The notes under the pieces: model-generated
Seen by the model: the letters and a program-made list of their open reading frames with translations, nothing else
What the model was told of the DNA's origin: nothing
Databases searched by the model: none
In this document: one piece after another, positions 24,192-35,054 of the stretch
Layout: each line of letters starts with the position of its first letter
Position numbering within the stretch: the first letter of the stretch is position 1
Origin: Anaerolineae bacterium UTCFX1
Lineage (GTDB): Bacteria; Chloroflexota; Anaerolineae; Anaerolineales; Villigracilaceae
Direction of reading: 5' to 3'
DNA: 64,000 nt
Assembly: GCA_002050275.1 (NCBI GenBank)
Contig: MWTB01000021.1
Span: forward strand, 124,001-188,000
Program-made: the position numbers and the translations under genes

Positions 24192-26087
24192 ATGACCAAA
24201 GCGATCAACGATTTTTCCATCATTATTGGCACGAAAAACGGCTCAGGCAGTTCGACCGCCAACAACACGATCTTGCGCTCGATCTTTAAGATGGGCATCC
24301 CTGTTTCAGGCAAGAATCTCTTTCCCTCGAACATTCAAGGGCTGCCCACTTGGTATACCATTCGCGTCAGCAAAGACGGCTACCTCGGCAGACGAGAAGA
24401 ACAAGACATCGTCATCACCCTTAACCCCGATTCGTTCATGCGCGACCTTGCGTCTGTGCCGCCGGGCGGAGCCTTCTTTTACGCCGACGACATTAAACTC
24501 CCCATTTCGCGCGCCGACATCGCCATCTACCCGATGCCTATCAAAAAATTAATCAAAGATGACGCGAACATCCCCGGCAACTTCCGCGAGTTGGTCGGCA
24601 ACATGATTTATGTCGGCGTTCTCGCTCAGATGATCGGCATTGACCTCGACGCCGTCCACGCCGCGCTTGAGTTCCATTTTAAAGGCAAACAGAAACCAAT
24701 AGACATGAACTTCGGCGCCGTTAAAGCCGGCGCGGAATGGGCGAAAGCCAATCTCGAAAAGAAGGACTCGTTCCACGTCGAGCCGATGAACAAAACCGAA
24801 GGCTTGATTATGGCGGATGGCAACACCGCTGCGGCGATCGGATCAGTCTTTGGCGGCGCGCAATTCGTAGCGTGGTATCCCATCACGCCCGCCACCTCCA
24901 TCGCCGAAGGGATGAACGAATATCTTCCCATGCTTCGCAAACGCGAAGACGGTAAACACACCTACGCCGTTGTGCAGGCGGAGGACGAACTCGCCGCAAT
25001 CGGCATGGCGATCGGCGCAGGCTGGAGCGGACTCCGCGCCATGACCTCCACCTCCGGTCCCGGCTTAAGCCTGATGACTGAATTCGTCGGGCTGGCGTAC
25101 TATGCGGAAGTGCCGGTCGTAATCTGGGACGTACAGCGTATCGGGCCAAGCACCGGCTTACCCACCCGCACTTCGCAAGCCGACCTCTCCTTCGTCGCTG
25201 AAATCGGGCACGGCGACAGCGACAGCATTATCTTGTTGCCCGGCGACGTCAACGAATGCTTCGATTTTGGATGGCAATCGTTCGATATCGCCGAACGCGC
25301 ACAAGCGCCGGTCTTCGTCCTCTCCGATTTGGATATAGGCATGAATCAATGGATGAGCCGACCGTTTGAATATCCAAAAACTCCTATGGATCGCGGTAAA
25401 GTGCTTTGGGAGAAAGATCTCGAAGAACTCAAAGGAAACTGGGGACGCTACCTCGATAAAGACGGCGACGCCATCGCATACCGCACGTTGCCCGGCAACA
25501 AATACCCGCTCAGTTCCTACTTTACACGCGGAACCGGTCACGATGAACACGCCAAATATACGGAAGATTCTACAATGTTTGTGCGCAACATGGATCGCCT
25601 CAAAAGAAAATATGAAACGATAAAGCAGTATCTTCCGAAGCCGATCTTGCACGCAACAAAAGGCGCGGAAGTTGGCATCCTCGCTTATGGCTCAACCGAA
25701 GCCGCCATTAACGAAGCGCGCGTTCGGCTGGAACGCGACCACAACATGAAAACAGATTTCCTCCGCGTGCGCGCCCTGCCCCTCACGCAAGAAGTGGACG
25801 AGTTCATCGCCAAACACGATCGGATCTACGTCGTCGAAATGAATCGCGATGGACAAATGCATCAACGGTTGACGCTGGCGCATCCCGAATCAGCCATGAA
25901 GTTGATCTCGGTCGCTTACGGAGACGGCTTACCCGCCTCCGCGCGCTGGGTGCGTGAAGGCATTCTGGCAAAACACACAAACGTTCCAGTTTCAAAACCC
26001 GCCGCGAAAGCAACGCCGACGAAGAAGAAAACGTCCGTCAAACAAACGAAGACCGTTTCAAAGAACAGCAGAAAAGGAGTTAAATAA
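24192..26087 (+). CDS. korA: 2-oxoacid:ferredoxin oxidoreductase, fused gamma-alpha subunit
   Basis: With KorB it oxidises a 2-oxoacid such as 2-oxoglutarate to acyl-CoA and reduces ferredoxin. Residues about 10-195 are the gamma domain (GTKNGSGSSTANNTIL). The alpha domain begins near 210 (LIMADGNTAAAIGSVFGG) with the pyrimidine-binding region WYPITPATS. At the end there is a Lys/Thr-rich tail of about 35 residues not typical of the family. The ATG is 4-7 bases behind AGAGGA. It overlaps korB by one base. No separate delta (ferredoxin) subunit gene is seen, which is normal for the two-subunit type. Confidence 0.92.
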   Translation: MTKAINDFSIIIGTKNGSGSSTANNTILRSIFKMGIPVSGKNLFPSNIQGLPTWYTIRVSKDGYLGRREEQDIVITLNPDSFMRDLASVPPGGAFFYADDIKLPISRADIAIYPMPIKKLIKDDANIPGNFRELVGNMIYVGVLAQMIGIDLDAVHAALEFHFKGKQKPIDMNFGAVKAGAEWAKANLEKKDSFHVEPMNKTEGLIMADGNTAAAIGSVFGGAQFVAWYPITPATSIAEGMNEYLPMLRKREDGKHTYAVVQAEDELAAIGMAIGAGWSGLRAMTSTSGPGLSLMTEFVGLAYYAEVPVVIWDVQRIGPSTGLPTRTSQADLSFVAEIGHGDSDSIILLPGDVNECFDFGWQSFDIAERAQAPVFVLSDLDIGMNQWMSRPFEYPKTPMDRGKVLWEKDLEELKGNWGRYLDKDGDAIAYRTLPGNKYPLSSYFTRGTGHDEHAKYTEDSTMFVRNMDRLKRKYETIKQYLPKPILHATKGAEVGILAYGSTEAAINEARVRLERDHNMKTDFLRVRALPLTQEVDEFIAKHDRIYVVEMNRDGQMHQRLTLAHPESAMKLISVAYGDGLPASARWVREGILAKHTNVPVSKPAAKATPTKKKTSVKQTKTVSKNSRKGVK

Positions 26088-27139
26088 TGTCCGCTCTTCC
26101 TATGGCTGGCGCCCCCGCCGCCACGAACACCATTGGTCTGACCAAACACGATTATCGCGGCGCGCCAACGACTCTCTGCGCAGGCTGCGGTCACAACTCG
26201 ATCTCCAATCAGATCGTCGCCGCGATGTACGAGTTAAACGTATTGCCTGAAGATGTCGTCAAATTCAGCGGCATCGGCTGCTCAAGCAAAAGCCCCACCT
26301 ATTTCATGAATCGTTCGTTCGGTTTCAACAGCCTGCACGGGCGCATGCCTTCCATTGCAACCGGCGCGCTCTTCGGCGATCATACGCTCAAAGGCATCGG
26401 CGTCTCAGGCGACGGCGATTCTGTCAGCATCGGCATGGGACAATTCAAACACGTTATGCGCCGCAATTTGAATATGGTTTACATCGTCGAAAACAACGGC
26501 GTATACGGGCTGACCAAAGGGCAATTCTCCGCCACCGCTGAAGTCGGCTTAGAGTTAAAGCGACAGGGAGTCAACCCCTACATGCCGATAGATATCTGCA
26601 TGGAAGCGATCATTTCAAACGCAACGTTCATTGCGCGCTCGTTCGCAGGCAACGCCAAACAGGTTAAAGAATTGGTCAAAGCCGCTTTCTCGCATCGCGG
26701 CATCGCCGTGCTGGACATTATCAGCCCATGCGTGACGTTCAATAACGCCGACAGCGCGCATCACTCGTACGCTTGGGGACGCGACCACGAAGAGCCGCTT
26801 CACGACCTCACTTATATCGCGCCGCGCGAAGAGATCATGCTCGATAAAGAATTGGAAGAAGGAGAAGTGCGCGAAGTAACCATGCACGACGGCTCGATCA
26901 TTCTCCTCAAAAATCTGGATAAGGGCTACGACCCCACGAATCGCTTCGAGGCGGTTCGCGCGCTGGAAGAAGCGCAACGCAACAACTGGTTGATCACAGG
27001 ATTGATCTATAAAGCCCCCGAAAAACCTGCTCTGGTCGACTCCTACAATCTGGTGGATACGCCTCTCAACCGTCTTGCAGAATTCGATTTACGCCCCGCG
27101 CCGGAGATGATCAACAAGGTCAACGCCTTGATGTTCTAA
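26087..27139 (+). CDS. korB: 2-oxoacid:ferredoxin oxidoreductase beta subunit
   Basis: The beta subunit carries thiamine diphosphate and the iron-sulfur ligands. CAGCGHNSISNQ near the start has cysteines of the cluster. GDGDSVSIGMGQFKHVMRR followed by NNGVYGLTKGQ is the thiamine-binding motif. The 350-residue length is right for the two-subunit enzyme, and the substrate class is most likely 2-oxoglutarate or a close 2-oxoacid. The stop codon of korA shares its last base with the korB ATG, so both are made in equal amounts. Confidence 0.92.
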   Translation: MSALPMAGAPAATNTIGLTKHDYRGAPTTLCAGCGHNSISNQIVAAMYELNVLPEDVVKFSGIGCSSKSPTYFMNRSFGFNSLHGRMPSIATGALFGDHTLKGIGVSGDGDSVSIGMGQFKHVMRRNLNMVYIVENNGVYGLTKGQFSATAEVGLELKRQGVNPYMPIDICMEAIISNATFIARSFAGNAKQVKELVKAAFSHRGIAVLDIISPCVTFNNADSAHHSYAWGRDHEEPLHDLTYIAPREEIMLDKELEEGEVREVTMHDGSIILLKNLDKGYDPTNRFEAVRALEEAQRNNWLITGLIYKAPEKPALVDSYNLVDTPLNRLAEFDLRPAPEMINKVNALMF

Positions 27140-27155
27140 TCTCGCTAACTGCCGT

Positions 27156-27181
27156 CCCCTCTCCTGAAGGAGAGGGGTTTT
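27156..27181 (+). terminator. Terminator hairpin after korB that also covers the arfB ribosome binding site
   Basis: CCCCTCTCC (27156-27164) pairs with GGAGAGGGG (27169-27177) around TGAA, followed by TTTT. It is a good intrinsic terminator for korB. The 3' arm carries the only AGGAG-like site before the arfB ATG at 27184, so a folded stem would hide it. Confidence 0.75.
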
Positions 27182-27183
27182 CT

Positions 27184-27606
27184 ATGCTTCATATTACTCC
27201 ATCCATCCAGATTCGCAAAAGCGAATTGCGCTTCGAATATGTTCGCGCATCAGGACCCGGCGGACAAAACGTCAATAAAGCAGCCACCGCGGCGCAATTG
27301 CGATTCGACGCGCGCGCTTCGTCGTTGCCCGAAGACGTCAAGTCGCGCCTGATCCGGCTGGCTGGCAAACGAGCCACAGACGACGGCGTTCTACTCATAG
27401 AAGCCAAACAATTCCGCACGCAAGAACAAAATCGCGAAGATGCAATTCAGCGGCTGATCACGCTGATAAAAAAGGCGCTGATCATACCCAAATCACGCAA
27501 ACAGACCAAGCCGACCAAGATGACGAAAGAGAAGCGATTAATCGCTAAGAAACGTAGAGGGGCGCTCAAGCAAAGCAGGCAGAGCGGATCGTTTGAGGGC
27601 GAATAG
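27184..27606 (+). CDS. arfB: Peptidyl-tRNA hydrolase ArfB (YaeJ), ribosome rescue factor
   Basis: ArfB enters the empty A site of stalled ribosomes and releases the peptide. The GGQ motif is at residues 26-28 in RASGPGGQNVNK, and the C terminus is the long basic tail (KQTKPTKMTKEKRLIAKK) that threads the mRNA channel. The 140-residue length and start (MLHITPSIQI) fit YaeJ, not a release factor. Translation starts seven bases beyond the 3' arm of a terminator hairpin. It is followed by the EamA gene, whose start lies 13 bases past this stop. Confidence 0.92.
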   Translation: MLHITPSIQIRKSELRFEYVRASGPGGQNVNKAATAAQLRFDARASSLPEDVKSRLIRLAGKRATDDGVLLIEAKQFRTQEQNREDAIQRLITLIKKALIIPKSRKQTKPTKMTKEKRLIAKKRRGALKQSRQSGSFEGE

Positions 27607-27619
27607 ACGCATCTTCACT

Positions 27620-28495
27620 ATGAATCAAAAAACGCTCGCATTAACCTGCGGTCTCGTCGCCGCGTCCATTTGGGGCGGAATGTACGTCGTCAGCAAAGTT
27701 GTCTTGGAAGTTATTCCGCCGTTCGCGTTGTTGACAATTCGCCTCGCGCTCGGCGCGCTCACGCTAGGCACAGCGATCGTGTTCCGCAAAACACAGACCT
27801 CGTTCACGCGCGCCGAATTTCAGCGGAGTTTCCTCGTCGGCATCGTAGGCTACGGGGTCTCGCTCGGATTCCAATTTACCGGGACGAAACTCTCCACAGC
27901 CTCAAACGGATCGCTAATCACCTCTGCCACGCCGGTATTCGTCTTGTTGTTCGCTTTCTTTCTGCTGCGCGAGAAAATAACCATGCAGCAAACATTCGCG
28001 CTGACCATCGCCACTATCGGGGTGTTGGCGGTAATTGATCCGCGCACAGCGGAATTGTCGCCAACGCTGTTTACAGGAAATGTTTTGCTGTTCTTCGCAG
28101 GGCTAACGTGGGCGCTTTACTCGACGCTCGTGCGCAAAGTCGCTCAACACATGGATCTGCTTGCATCCAGCGCCGTCATGCTGCTGGGAGGGATTCCCTC
28201 GTCGGCGCTCTTCGGGTTTTATGAAATTCACATGCAAGGCATTGGAACGATCACCGCGGGCATCGTCGGCGGGATTCTGTTTCTCGGCGTGATCTCAACG
28301 GCAATCGCCATGTTCATGTGGAATTATGCGTTCGCTCGCTTGCCCGCCTCGACCGCCTCGCTAACTTTCTTCGCGCAGCCCGTCGTCGGCTCTTTGCTCG
28401 GCTGGTTCTTCCTCGGTGAAAAGATCACGCCGCTATTTTTAGCGGGCGGCGCGTTAATCGGACTTGGAATTTTCATTGCGACTAGAGAGCGGTAA
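27620..28495 (+). CDS. EamA family (DMT) transporter
   Basis: Ten hydrophobic segments in two EamA repeats (about 8-140 and 150-285) identify a drug/metabolite transporter. Signature stretches are GLVAASIWGGMYVVSKVVLE and, in the second half, GLTWALYSTLVRKVAQH. The substrate may be an amino acid, nucleotide or other metabolite. I start it at the ATG at 27620 (MNQKTLALTCG) because the frame upstream is short, basic and overlaps arfB. It converges on pyk with three bases between the stops. Confidence 0.85.
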   Translation: MNQKTLALTCGLVAASIWGGMYVVSKVVLEVIPPFALLTIRLALGALTLGTAIVFRKTQTSFTRAEFQRSFLVGIVGYGVSLGFQFTGTKLSTASNGSLITSATPVFVLLFAFFLLREKITMQQTFALTIATIGVLAVIDPRTAELSPTLFTGNVLLFFAGLTWALYSTLVRKVAQHMDLLASSAVMLLGGIPSSALFGFYEIHMQGIGTITAGIVGGILFLGVISTAIAMFMWNYAFARLPASTASLTFFAQPVVGSLLGWFFLGEKITPLFLAGGALIGLGIFIATRER

Positions 28496-28498
28496 ACC

Positions 28499-29938
<1,440 letters not shown>

Positions 29939-29950
29939 CACGCTCCTTAA

Positions 29951-30799
29951 TCATTGTCGTTCAATTCGTAAATAAATAAACCAATAGACCGCCGCCACCA
30001 ATACCGATCCGCCGATAATATTTCCAATAGTTACCGGGATTAAGTTCGCAACCAGGAATGATTTCCAAGTGAGCGCGCTCAAACGAGGAATCGAATCGCC
30101 TGCTTGCGCAACAAAGCCAGAGTCGAAATTCTTGATCAGCAGTGCGTAGGGGATGAAATACATATTGGCAACGCTGTGTTCAAATCCCATGGCGACGAAC
30201 GCGGTAATTGGAAAAACGATCGCGGCAATTTTATCCAAAACGCTGCGCGCGCTGAACGTCAGCCAGATCGCCATACACACCAGCGCATTGCATAGAACGC
30301 CCAGCGCCAACGCCTGCAGAAAAGTATACTCCATCTTCCCTGCGGCAATTTTAAGCGCTGTCGCGCCGACTGCGCTCTCGCCAAACGTATATTGACGGGT
30401 AAAGAACATCAAGATCGCGGTGGCAAACGCGCCCGCGAAATTCCCTGCATAGACCAGCGCCCAATTGCGAAGAAGCGCGCGGCTGGTCGTCTTGCCGCTC
30501 GCCCACGCCATAACAATCAGGTTGTTGCCCGTAAACAACTCTGCCCCGCCAACCACAACGAGGATCAGCCCAAGGCAAAAAGCCAAGCCCGCCAACAAGC
30601 GCGCAACTCCGTACGGCAGAGCCGCGTCGCCAGCCAATACAGTAGTGGCAAAGATCGCGCCGAGAGAAATGAACGCTCCTGCCAGCCCCGCCAGTGCGAA
30701 CATGGGCAAAGCGCGCATCTTCGCTTTATGCACGCCAATCTGCTCCGCGCGCGCCGCCATTTCGGCGGGCAAAAGCGCGTCAATACGGATCTCGTTCAT
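29951..30799 (-). CDS. Formate/nitrite channel (FNT family)
   Basis: Six membrane helices with the FNT landmarks: AGLAGAFISLGAIFATTVLA near the first helix, GGAELFTGNNLIVM, CNALVCMAIWLTFSARS, and the hinge HSVANMYFIP. FNT channels carry formate, nitrite or hydrosulfide in symport with protons. Beside alanine dehydrogenase, CoA transferase and pyruvate kinase, formate is the likeliest cargo. The 282 residues fit. It is in the minus-strand operon just upstream of pyk. Confidence 0.9.
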   Translation of the reverse strand: MNEIRIDALLPAEMAARAEQIGVHKAKMRALPMFALAGLAGAFISLGAIFATTVLAGDAALPYGVARLLAGLAFCLGLILVVVGGAELFTGNNLIVMAWASGKTTSRALLRNWALVYAGNFAGAFATAILMFFTRQYTFGESAVGATALKIAAGKMEYTFLQALALGVLCNALVCMAIWLTFSARSVLDKIAAIVFPITAFVAMGFEHSVANMYFIPYALLIKNFDSGFVAQAGDSIPRLSALTWKSFLVANLIPVTIGNIIGGSVLVAAVYWFIYLRIERQ

Positions 30800-30826
30800 A
30801 CTGCCTCCTTCGTCGAGCTCACACCT

Positions 30827-32137
30827 TTACAGATAATGCAATTCTTTGGCTTGCCTCTCCAAGTCTGTTCGAAAATCAGGATGCGCGATGCCGATCAACT
30901 GCTGCGCCCGCTGACGGATAGATTTACCGTATAGGTCGGCAACGCCGTATTCAGTTACTACAAATCGGACGTGATTGCGGCTGGTCACTACGCCCGCGCC
31001 TTGCTTCAACATCGCGGTAATGCGGCTCACTAGCGTTCCATCTCGCAGGGTCGCCGTGCTCGGAAGCGCAATGATCGGCTTGCCGTCCTTTGATCTTGAC
31101 GCGCCATAGATAAAATCCAGCTGCCCGCCCACGCCGCTATAGAGTTTCGGACCGATGCTGTCGGCGCAAATCTGACCGGTGAGGTCAATCTCGATCGCGG
31201 AGTTGATCGCTACCATGCGTTCATTCTGCGCGATAACGAATGGGTCGTTGATGTATTCCGTGCGATGCAGTTCAATTAGAGGATTATCGTCCACCCATTC
31301 GTACAATCTTTGCGTGCCAAGGATGAACCCGGCGATGATCTTGCCGGAGTGCAGCGATTTACGCGCGCCTGTCAACACGCCCGCGTTCACCAATTCAATC
31401 ACGCCGTCTGAGAACAATTCGCTATGCACGCCTAGATCTTTTTTATCGCGCAGATATTTCAACACCGCATCGGGGATCGCGCCAATGCCCATTTGCATCG
31501 TCGCGCCATCGGGAATAAGCTCTACGATGTGTTCTGCGATCCGCTGCACGATCGCAGGATCGCCCTCGTCGCCCATCGGCATCTCAACGATCGGGTAATC
31601 TACCGGTACGATATAGTTCAGACGGCTGATGTGAATAAACGAATCGCCCAATGTGCGCGGCATCCGCTGATTTACTTCAGCGATAATGATCTTTGCCGAT
31701 TCCGCCGGCGATTTCGTCAAACCGACCTCAACGCCCAAACTGCAAAATCCATGCTCGTCGGGTCTTGAAACGTGAATGATCGCTACATCCAGCGGAAGAA
31801 TGCCGCGTTTGAAAAGCAACGGGAACTCTGAAAGAAGCACTGGGGTGAAATCTGCCTGCCCGCCTTGCACCGCTTTTCGCACGTTGGCGCTGATAAACAT
31901 CGTGTTCACACGCAAATGTCCGGCGAGCTCGGGCTTGGCATATTCAACCGGACCGATCGTTAACGCCTGGCAAATTTCCACATCTTGTAGATTTGGCGCG
32001 TAATCTACCAGCGCGCCGAGGACTTTCTGCGGCACGGATACATTGCCGGTCAGGAAAACGCGATCGCCCGATTTAATCGCTTGCACAGCCTCTTGCGCAG
32101 TTGTGACGCGAGATTCGTAAATGCTCGTCCAATTCAT
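30827..32137 (-). CDS. Acetyl-CoA hydrolase/CoA transferase family protein (4-hydroxybutyrate CoA-transferase type)
   Basis: These enzymes move CoA between acyl groups, for example from acetyl-CoA to another acid, or release acetate. The 436-residue protein has GIGAIPDAVLKYLRD and LGVHSELFSDGVIEL, the latter with the catalytic glutamate, then LGTQRLYEWVDDN. Length and motifs fit the 4-hydroxybutyrate CoA-transferase branch rather than the shorter acetate kinase-linked enzymes. One base separates it from ald upstream and 27 from the channel gene. In this setting it would make acetate or another short acid during amino-acid fermentation. Confidence 0.85.
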   Translation of the reverse strand: MNWTSIYESRVTTAQEAVQAIKSGDRVFLTGNVSVPQKVLGALVDYAPNLQDVEICQALTIGPVEYAKPELAGHLRVNTMFISANVRKAVQGGQADFTPVLLSEFPLLFKRGILPLDVAIIHVSRPDEHGFCSLGVEVGLTKSPAESAKIIIAEVNQRMPRTLGDSFIHISRLNYIVPVDYPIVEMPMGDEGDPAIVQRIAEHIVELIPDGATMQMGIGAIPDAVLKYLRDKKDLGVHSELFSDGVIELVNAGVLTGARKSLHSGKIIAGFILGTQRLYEWVDDNPLIELHRTEYINDPFVIAQNERMVAINSAIEIDLTGQICADSIGPKLYSGVGGQLDFIYGASRSKDGKPIIALPSTATLRDGTLVSRITAMLKQGAGVVTSRNHVRFVVTEYGVADLYGKSIRQRAQQLIGIAHPDFRTDLERQAKELHYL

Positions 32138-32138
32138 C

Positions 32139-33218
32139 TTAACGCTCCTTAAGCAGAGTGAGATGGACCAACTTGCCCTGATGCGTATTTACACCCAACG
32201 CGAGCGCAGGATCGTTCGCCAACGCCGCTTCAACGCCTTCATCCGCAATGCGGATAAAGTACGGCAGCGCCGCATTAACAAAAGCATGAGTGGCGGTGCG
32301 CGCCACCACGCCGGGCATATTCGGCACGCAGTAATGCGTCACACCTTCGTCAACGAACGTCGGCTGATCGTGCGTCGTCGGACGCGACGTTTCAAAACAC
32401 CCGCCTTGGTCAATGCTAATGTCAATAACGATCGAGCGCGGTTTCATCGCGCGCGTCATTTCACGCGTCACCAGAATAGGTGTCCGCGCGCCGCTAACGA
32501 GCGCCGCACCCACAACTACGTCGGCGTACATTGTCGCGCGTTCAATATTGCGTTTCGTCGAGGTCATCGTTACAACTCCGGCGAAACGTTCGGCGATTTT
32601 TTGCAATCCTTCCAAACTATCGCCGATCACAGTGACGTGCGCCCCCAGTCCTAAAAACGCCTGCGTTGCATACGCAGCCACCACGCCTGAGCCCAAAATC
32701 ACCGCTTCGGCAGGCGGAACGCCCGGCACGCCGCCCAGTAGAATCCCGTTGCCGCCCCAGTTATTCTGCAAGAGACGCGCTCCCAGTTGCGCCGACATAC
32801 TTCCTGCAATCTGGCTGAACGGACGCAGTAATGGCAGCGAACCATCCGGCAGGCGAATCTGCTCGTACGCCAGCGCAGTGATCTTCTTTTCGAGCAACGC
32901 GTCCACTTTGTCGCGACGGGTCGAAGCGAGGTGCAGCAAGCCTGCAAGCGTCGCGCCCGGTTTCAGCCAATCTAGTTCGCTGCGCAGCGGTCGCGCAACT
33001 TTTAAGACCAAGTCGGCGCGCGCAAAAATCTCTTCGCCTGAATAAGCGATGCGCGCTCCAGCGGCTTCGTATTCATGATCTTTGAATCCGGCGCCCACAC
33101 CCGCATCTTTCTCAACGTACACTTGACGTCCGCGTCTCGTGAAAATCTCCACTCCGGCGGGACTCAACCCGACCCGATATTCAAACGGGCGCGTTTCCTT
33201 CGGTATGCCTACAATCAT
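32139..33218 (-). CDS. ald: Alanine dehydrogenase
   Basis: Ald converts L-alanine to pyruvate and ammonia with NAD, or the reverse. The opening MIVGIPKETRPFEYRVGLSPAG, the HLASTRRDKVDALL region with the substrate His, and GSGVVAAYATQAFLGLGAHVTV (an NAD-binding site) identify it. At 359 residues it is close to the family norm of about 370. The start overlaps the rocB stop by four bases, tying peptide breakdown to alanine oxidation. Lysine-ketoglutarate reductases are a less likely alternative. Confidence 0.93.
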   Translation of the reverse strand: MIVGIPKETRPFEYRVGLSPAGVEIFTRRGRQVYVEKDAGVGAGFKDHEYEAAGARIAYSGEEIFARADLVLKVARPLRSELDWLKPGATLAGLLHLASTRRDKVDALLEKKITALAYEQIRLPDGSLPLLRPFSQIAGSMSAQLGARLLQNNWGGNGILLGGVPGVPPAEAVILGSGVVAAYATQAFLGLGAHVTVIGDSLEGLQKIAERFAGVVTMTSTKRNIERATMYADVVVGAALVSGARTPILVTREMTRAMKPRSIVIDISIDQGGCFETSRPTTHDQPTFVDEGVTHYCVPNMPGVVARTATHAFVNAALPYFIRIADEGVEAALANDPALALGVNTHQGKLVHLTLLKER

Positions 33219-34963
33219 AGCGTCTCCTCTCTCAAAAGCGTCGTAATAACATCAAAAATTATTTGCGGAACGCGCTCAAAAGAATACGGCATATAGACTC
33301 GCTCGTACAATCCATGCGCATCGCTTCCAAAGGGACCGATATTAACAACCGGGCAATTTAGAGCGCGAATCTCGTCTATTTTGACATCATCAAGCGCGTA
33401 TAGCAACGCGTCTTGCGCGTCTCGCAAATCAAACAGCGGCAAGTTCTCCTTGAAGGAGGCGATCTCTATGGCTTCATCCCAATGCGCGTAACTCAAATCG
33501 GATATATATGGATAGAAACCGCGGAATCGAATTTTCACATCAGTTTTCTGTAAAGCGGATCGTACCGCTTTCGTCAGATCGTCTTCTTGTGGTTGCACAG
33601 GCGGGTAATACGGCGGCGCGAAAAATACGATAACAGCAGGTCCGCCGATCTGCGCTAGTTTCGCCAACTCTGCAACAAGCATGCAACTCAACTCGCGCCC
33701 GTCTTTTGTCAACACGCTATGCTTCTGAGCGGTCGCCTTTATCCAAGCGGAAAAATCTTCGCCGTTGTTTTTCGCTTCCCAACGCATTCGCGCCTTGTCT
33801 AACAAAGCGGCGTAATCCAACACAATCGAATTCCAATCCGACGGAGGCTGCGCCTGCCCGCCCTGCGACAGAAATCTCTCAAACGATGACGTTTGCCTGT
33901 CGCGCACAGCATCCAGCGAAGCGCGAGAGACTTCCTTCATTTTGCTCATCGCTTGCTCGGGCGTTAACGTAAGCGTCAGCCAATTCACATAAACGAACGC
34001 TTCGCCAGCCGTCTCCACATTGTAGAAAAGTTTGCGATCGCGCATTTGCAGCGCAATCGGCGGCGGAGCGATCTCGACGGCTTCTTCGCCGCCCAACGTT
34101 CCACGCCATACGTCGCTCCAATCCGGGTTGAGATTAATGCGGCTGACCAATTCTGCCGCAATGTGCGCCGCATCCACGCCGCGAAAGACCTCGCCCACGT
34201 GCGTTCGCTTACCAAGGATATAAAACGCTGGAAGCAGCTTTCCTATTACGCCCGAATAGATAAAACGCATATCTTCATCCGCGTCGCGCGGCGCGACATA
34301 ATCCGCATTAATCGCGCCGAGATACGACAGACCTTCACGGTCGCGGAGTTTCAGCGCTTCAGGAAGCGCCGACAGGATGCCCGCCGATTCGGTTTCCTCG
34401 TCGGGACATGATAAAAACAGAAGATTGCCGCGCAAGCCGTCAATCAATCTTCGACCATTTTCCTGCATCCGCGCAAATTCGCGCGTAACCGCAATCTGAA
34501 TCGCAACGCCCGACTTCATATCCACAGAGCCGCGCCCAAACATCCACTCCCCCGATTCCAACGCCTGCCATGCCGCCCTCTCTGACCGACTCAATGCTTC
34601 GATGTGCCCCTCGCGCTCAAGCATTTCCTTCAGCGCGCGCGCCAATTCGCCGGGACGAAACGCAAGGCTTGCGTTGCCTAAACGCGCAAAATCTTCTACG
34701 CCAACCGTGTCAAAATGACTCGACAGCACAACTGTCTTGCCATCGTTTTGCGGATGGCGGCTCTTCAACAAGCAGGCGACACTTCTACGCCCGTCGCCAA
34801 CCTCCCAAAAAACTGGATCAAGCGAATCGCGTCTTAGCAGCGCGCCGATCTCCTCCGCGCAACAATTCTCCGCGTTCACATCTGGGCTGACGCTGGGAAT
34901 AGCCATCAACGCCTCCGTCAATTGACGAACGTCATTAAACCAGCGGGATGATTCTTGACTCAT
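33215..34963 (-). CDS. rocB: RocB-like M20 peptidase (arginine utilisation type)
   Basis: The 582-residue protein is an extended M20 metallohydrolase. Metal-site motifs are SSHFDTVGVEDF, FGRGSVDMKSG and SCPDEETES, and a C-terminal half typical of RocB (about 250-580) follows. RocB is found in arginine and ornithine catabolism in Gram-positives, but its exact reaction is not firmly known. The ATG seems to be leaderless: the minus-strand TACAAT at 34971-34976 would start the transcript right at the start codon. The gene heads the operon rocB-ald-CoA transferase-FNT-pyk. Confidence 0.85.
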   Translation of the reverse strand: MSQESSRWFNDVRQLTEALMAIPSVSPDVNAENCCAEEIGALLRRDSLDPVFWEVGDGRRSVACLLKSRHPQNDGKTVVLSSHFDTVGVEDFARLGNASLAFRPGELARALKEMLEREGHIEALSRSERAAWQALESGEWMFGRGSVDMKSGVAIQIAVTREFARMQENGRRLIDGLRGNLLFLSCPDEETESAGILSALPEALKLRDREGLSYLGAINADYVAPRDADEDMRFIYSGVIGKLLPAFYILGKRTHVGEVFRGVDAAHIAAELVSRINLNPDWSDVWRGTLGGEEAVEIAPPPIALQMRDRKLFYNVETAGEAFVYVNWLTLTLTPEQAMSKMKEVSRASLDAVRDRQTSSFERFLSQGGQAQPPSDWNSIVLDYAALLDKARMRWEAKNNGEDFSAWIKATAQKHSVLTKDGRELSCMLVAELAKLAQIGGPAVIVFFAPPYYPPVQPQEDDLTKAVRSALQKTDVKIRFRGFYPYISDLSYAHWDEAIEIASFKENLPLFDLRDAQDALLYALDDVKIDEIRALNCPVVNIGPFGSDAHGLYERVYMPYSFERVPQIIFDVITTLLREETL

Positions 34964-34970
34964 ATTTCAC

Positions 34971-34976
34971 ATTGTA
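34971..34976 (-). promoter_or_regulatory. -10 box for the rocB operon
   Basis: TACAAT on the minus strand, ending eight bases before the rocB ATG. The transcript would be leaderless. Confidence 0.4.
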
Positions 34977-35054
34977 CCGAGTTTTCATTTTTACCCAAGT
35001 TATAAATATCCCCTAAAGGGCTAACATTTATCAAGTTTCAACCGAGCCGCCGTC

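Noticed and set aside
23917..24195. 92-residue frame before korA
   Set aside because: It overlaps the korA start, lacks a ribosome binding site and has no protein-like features.
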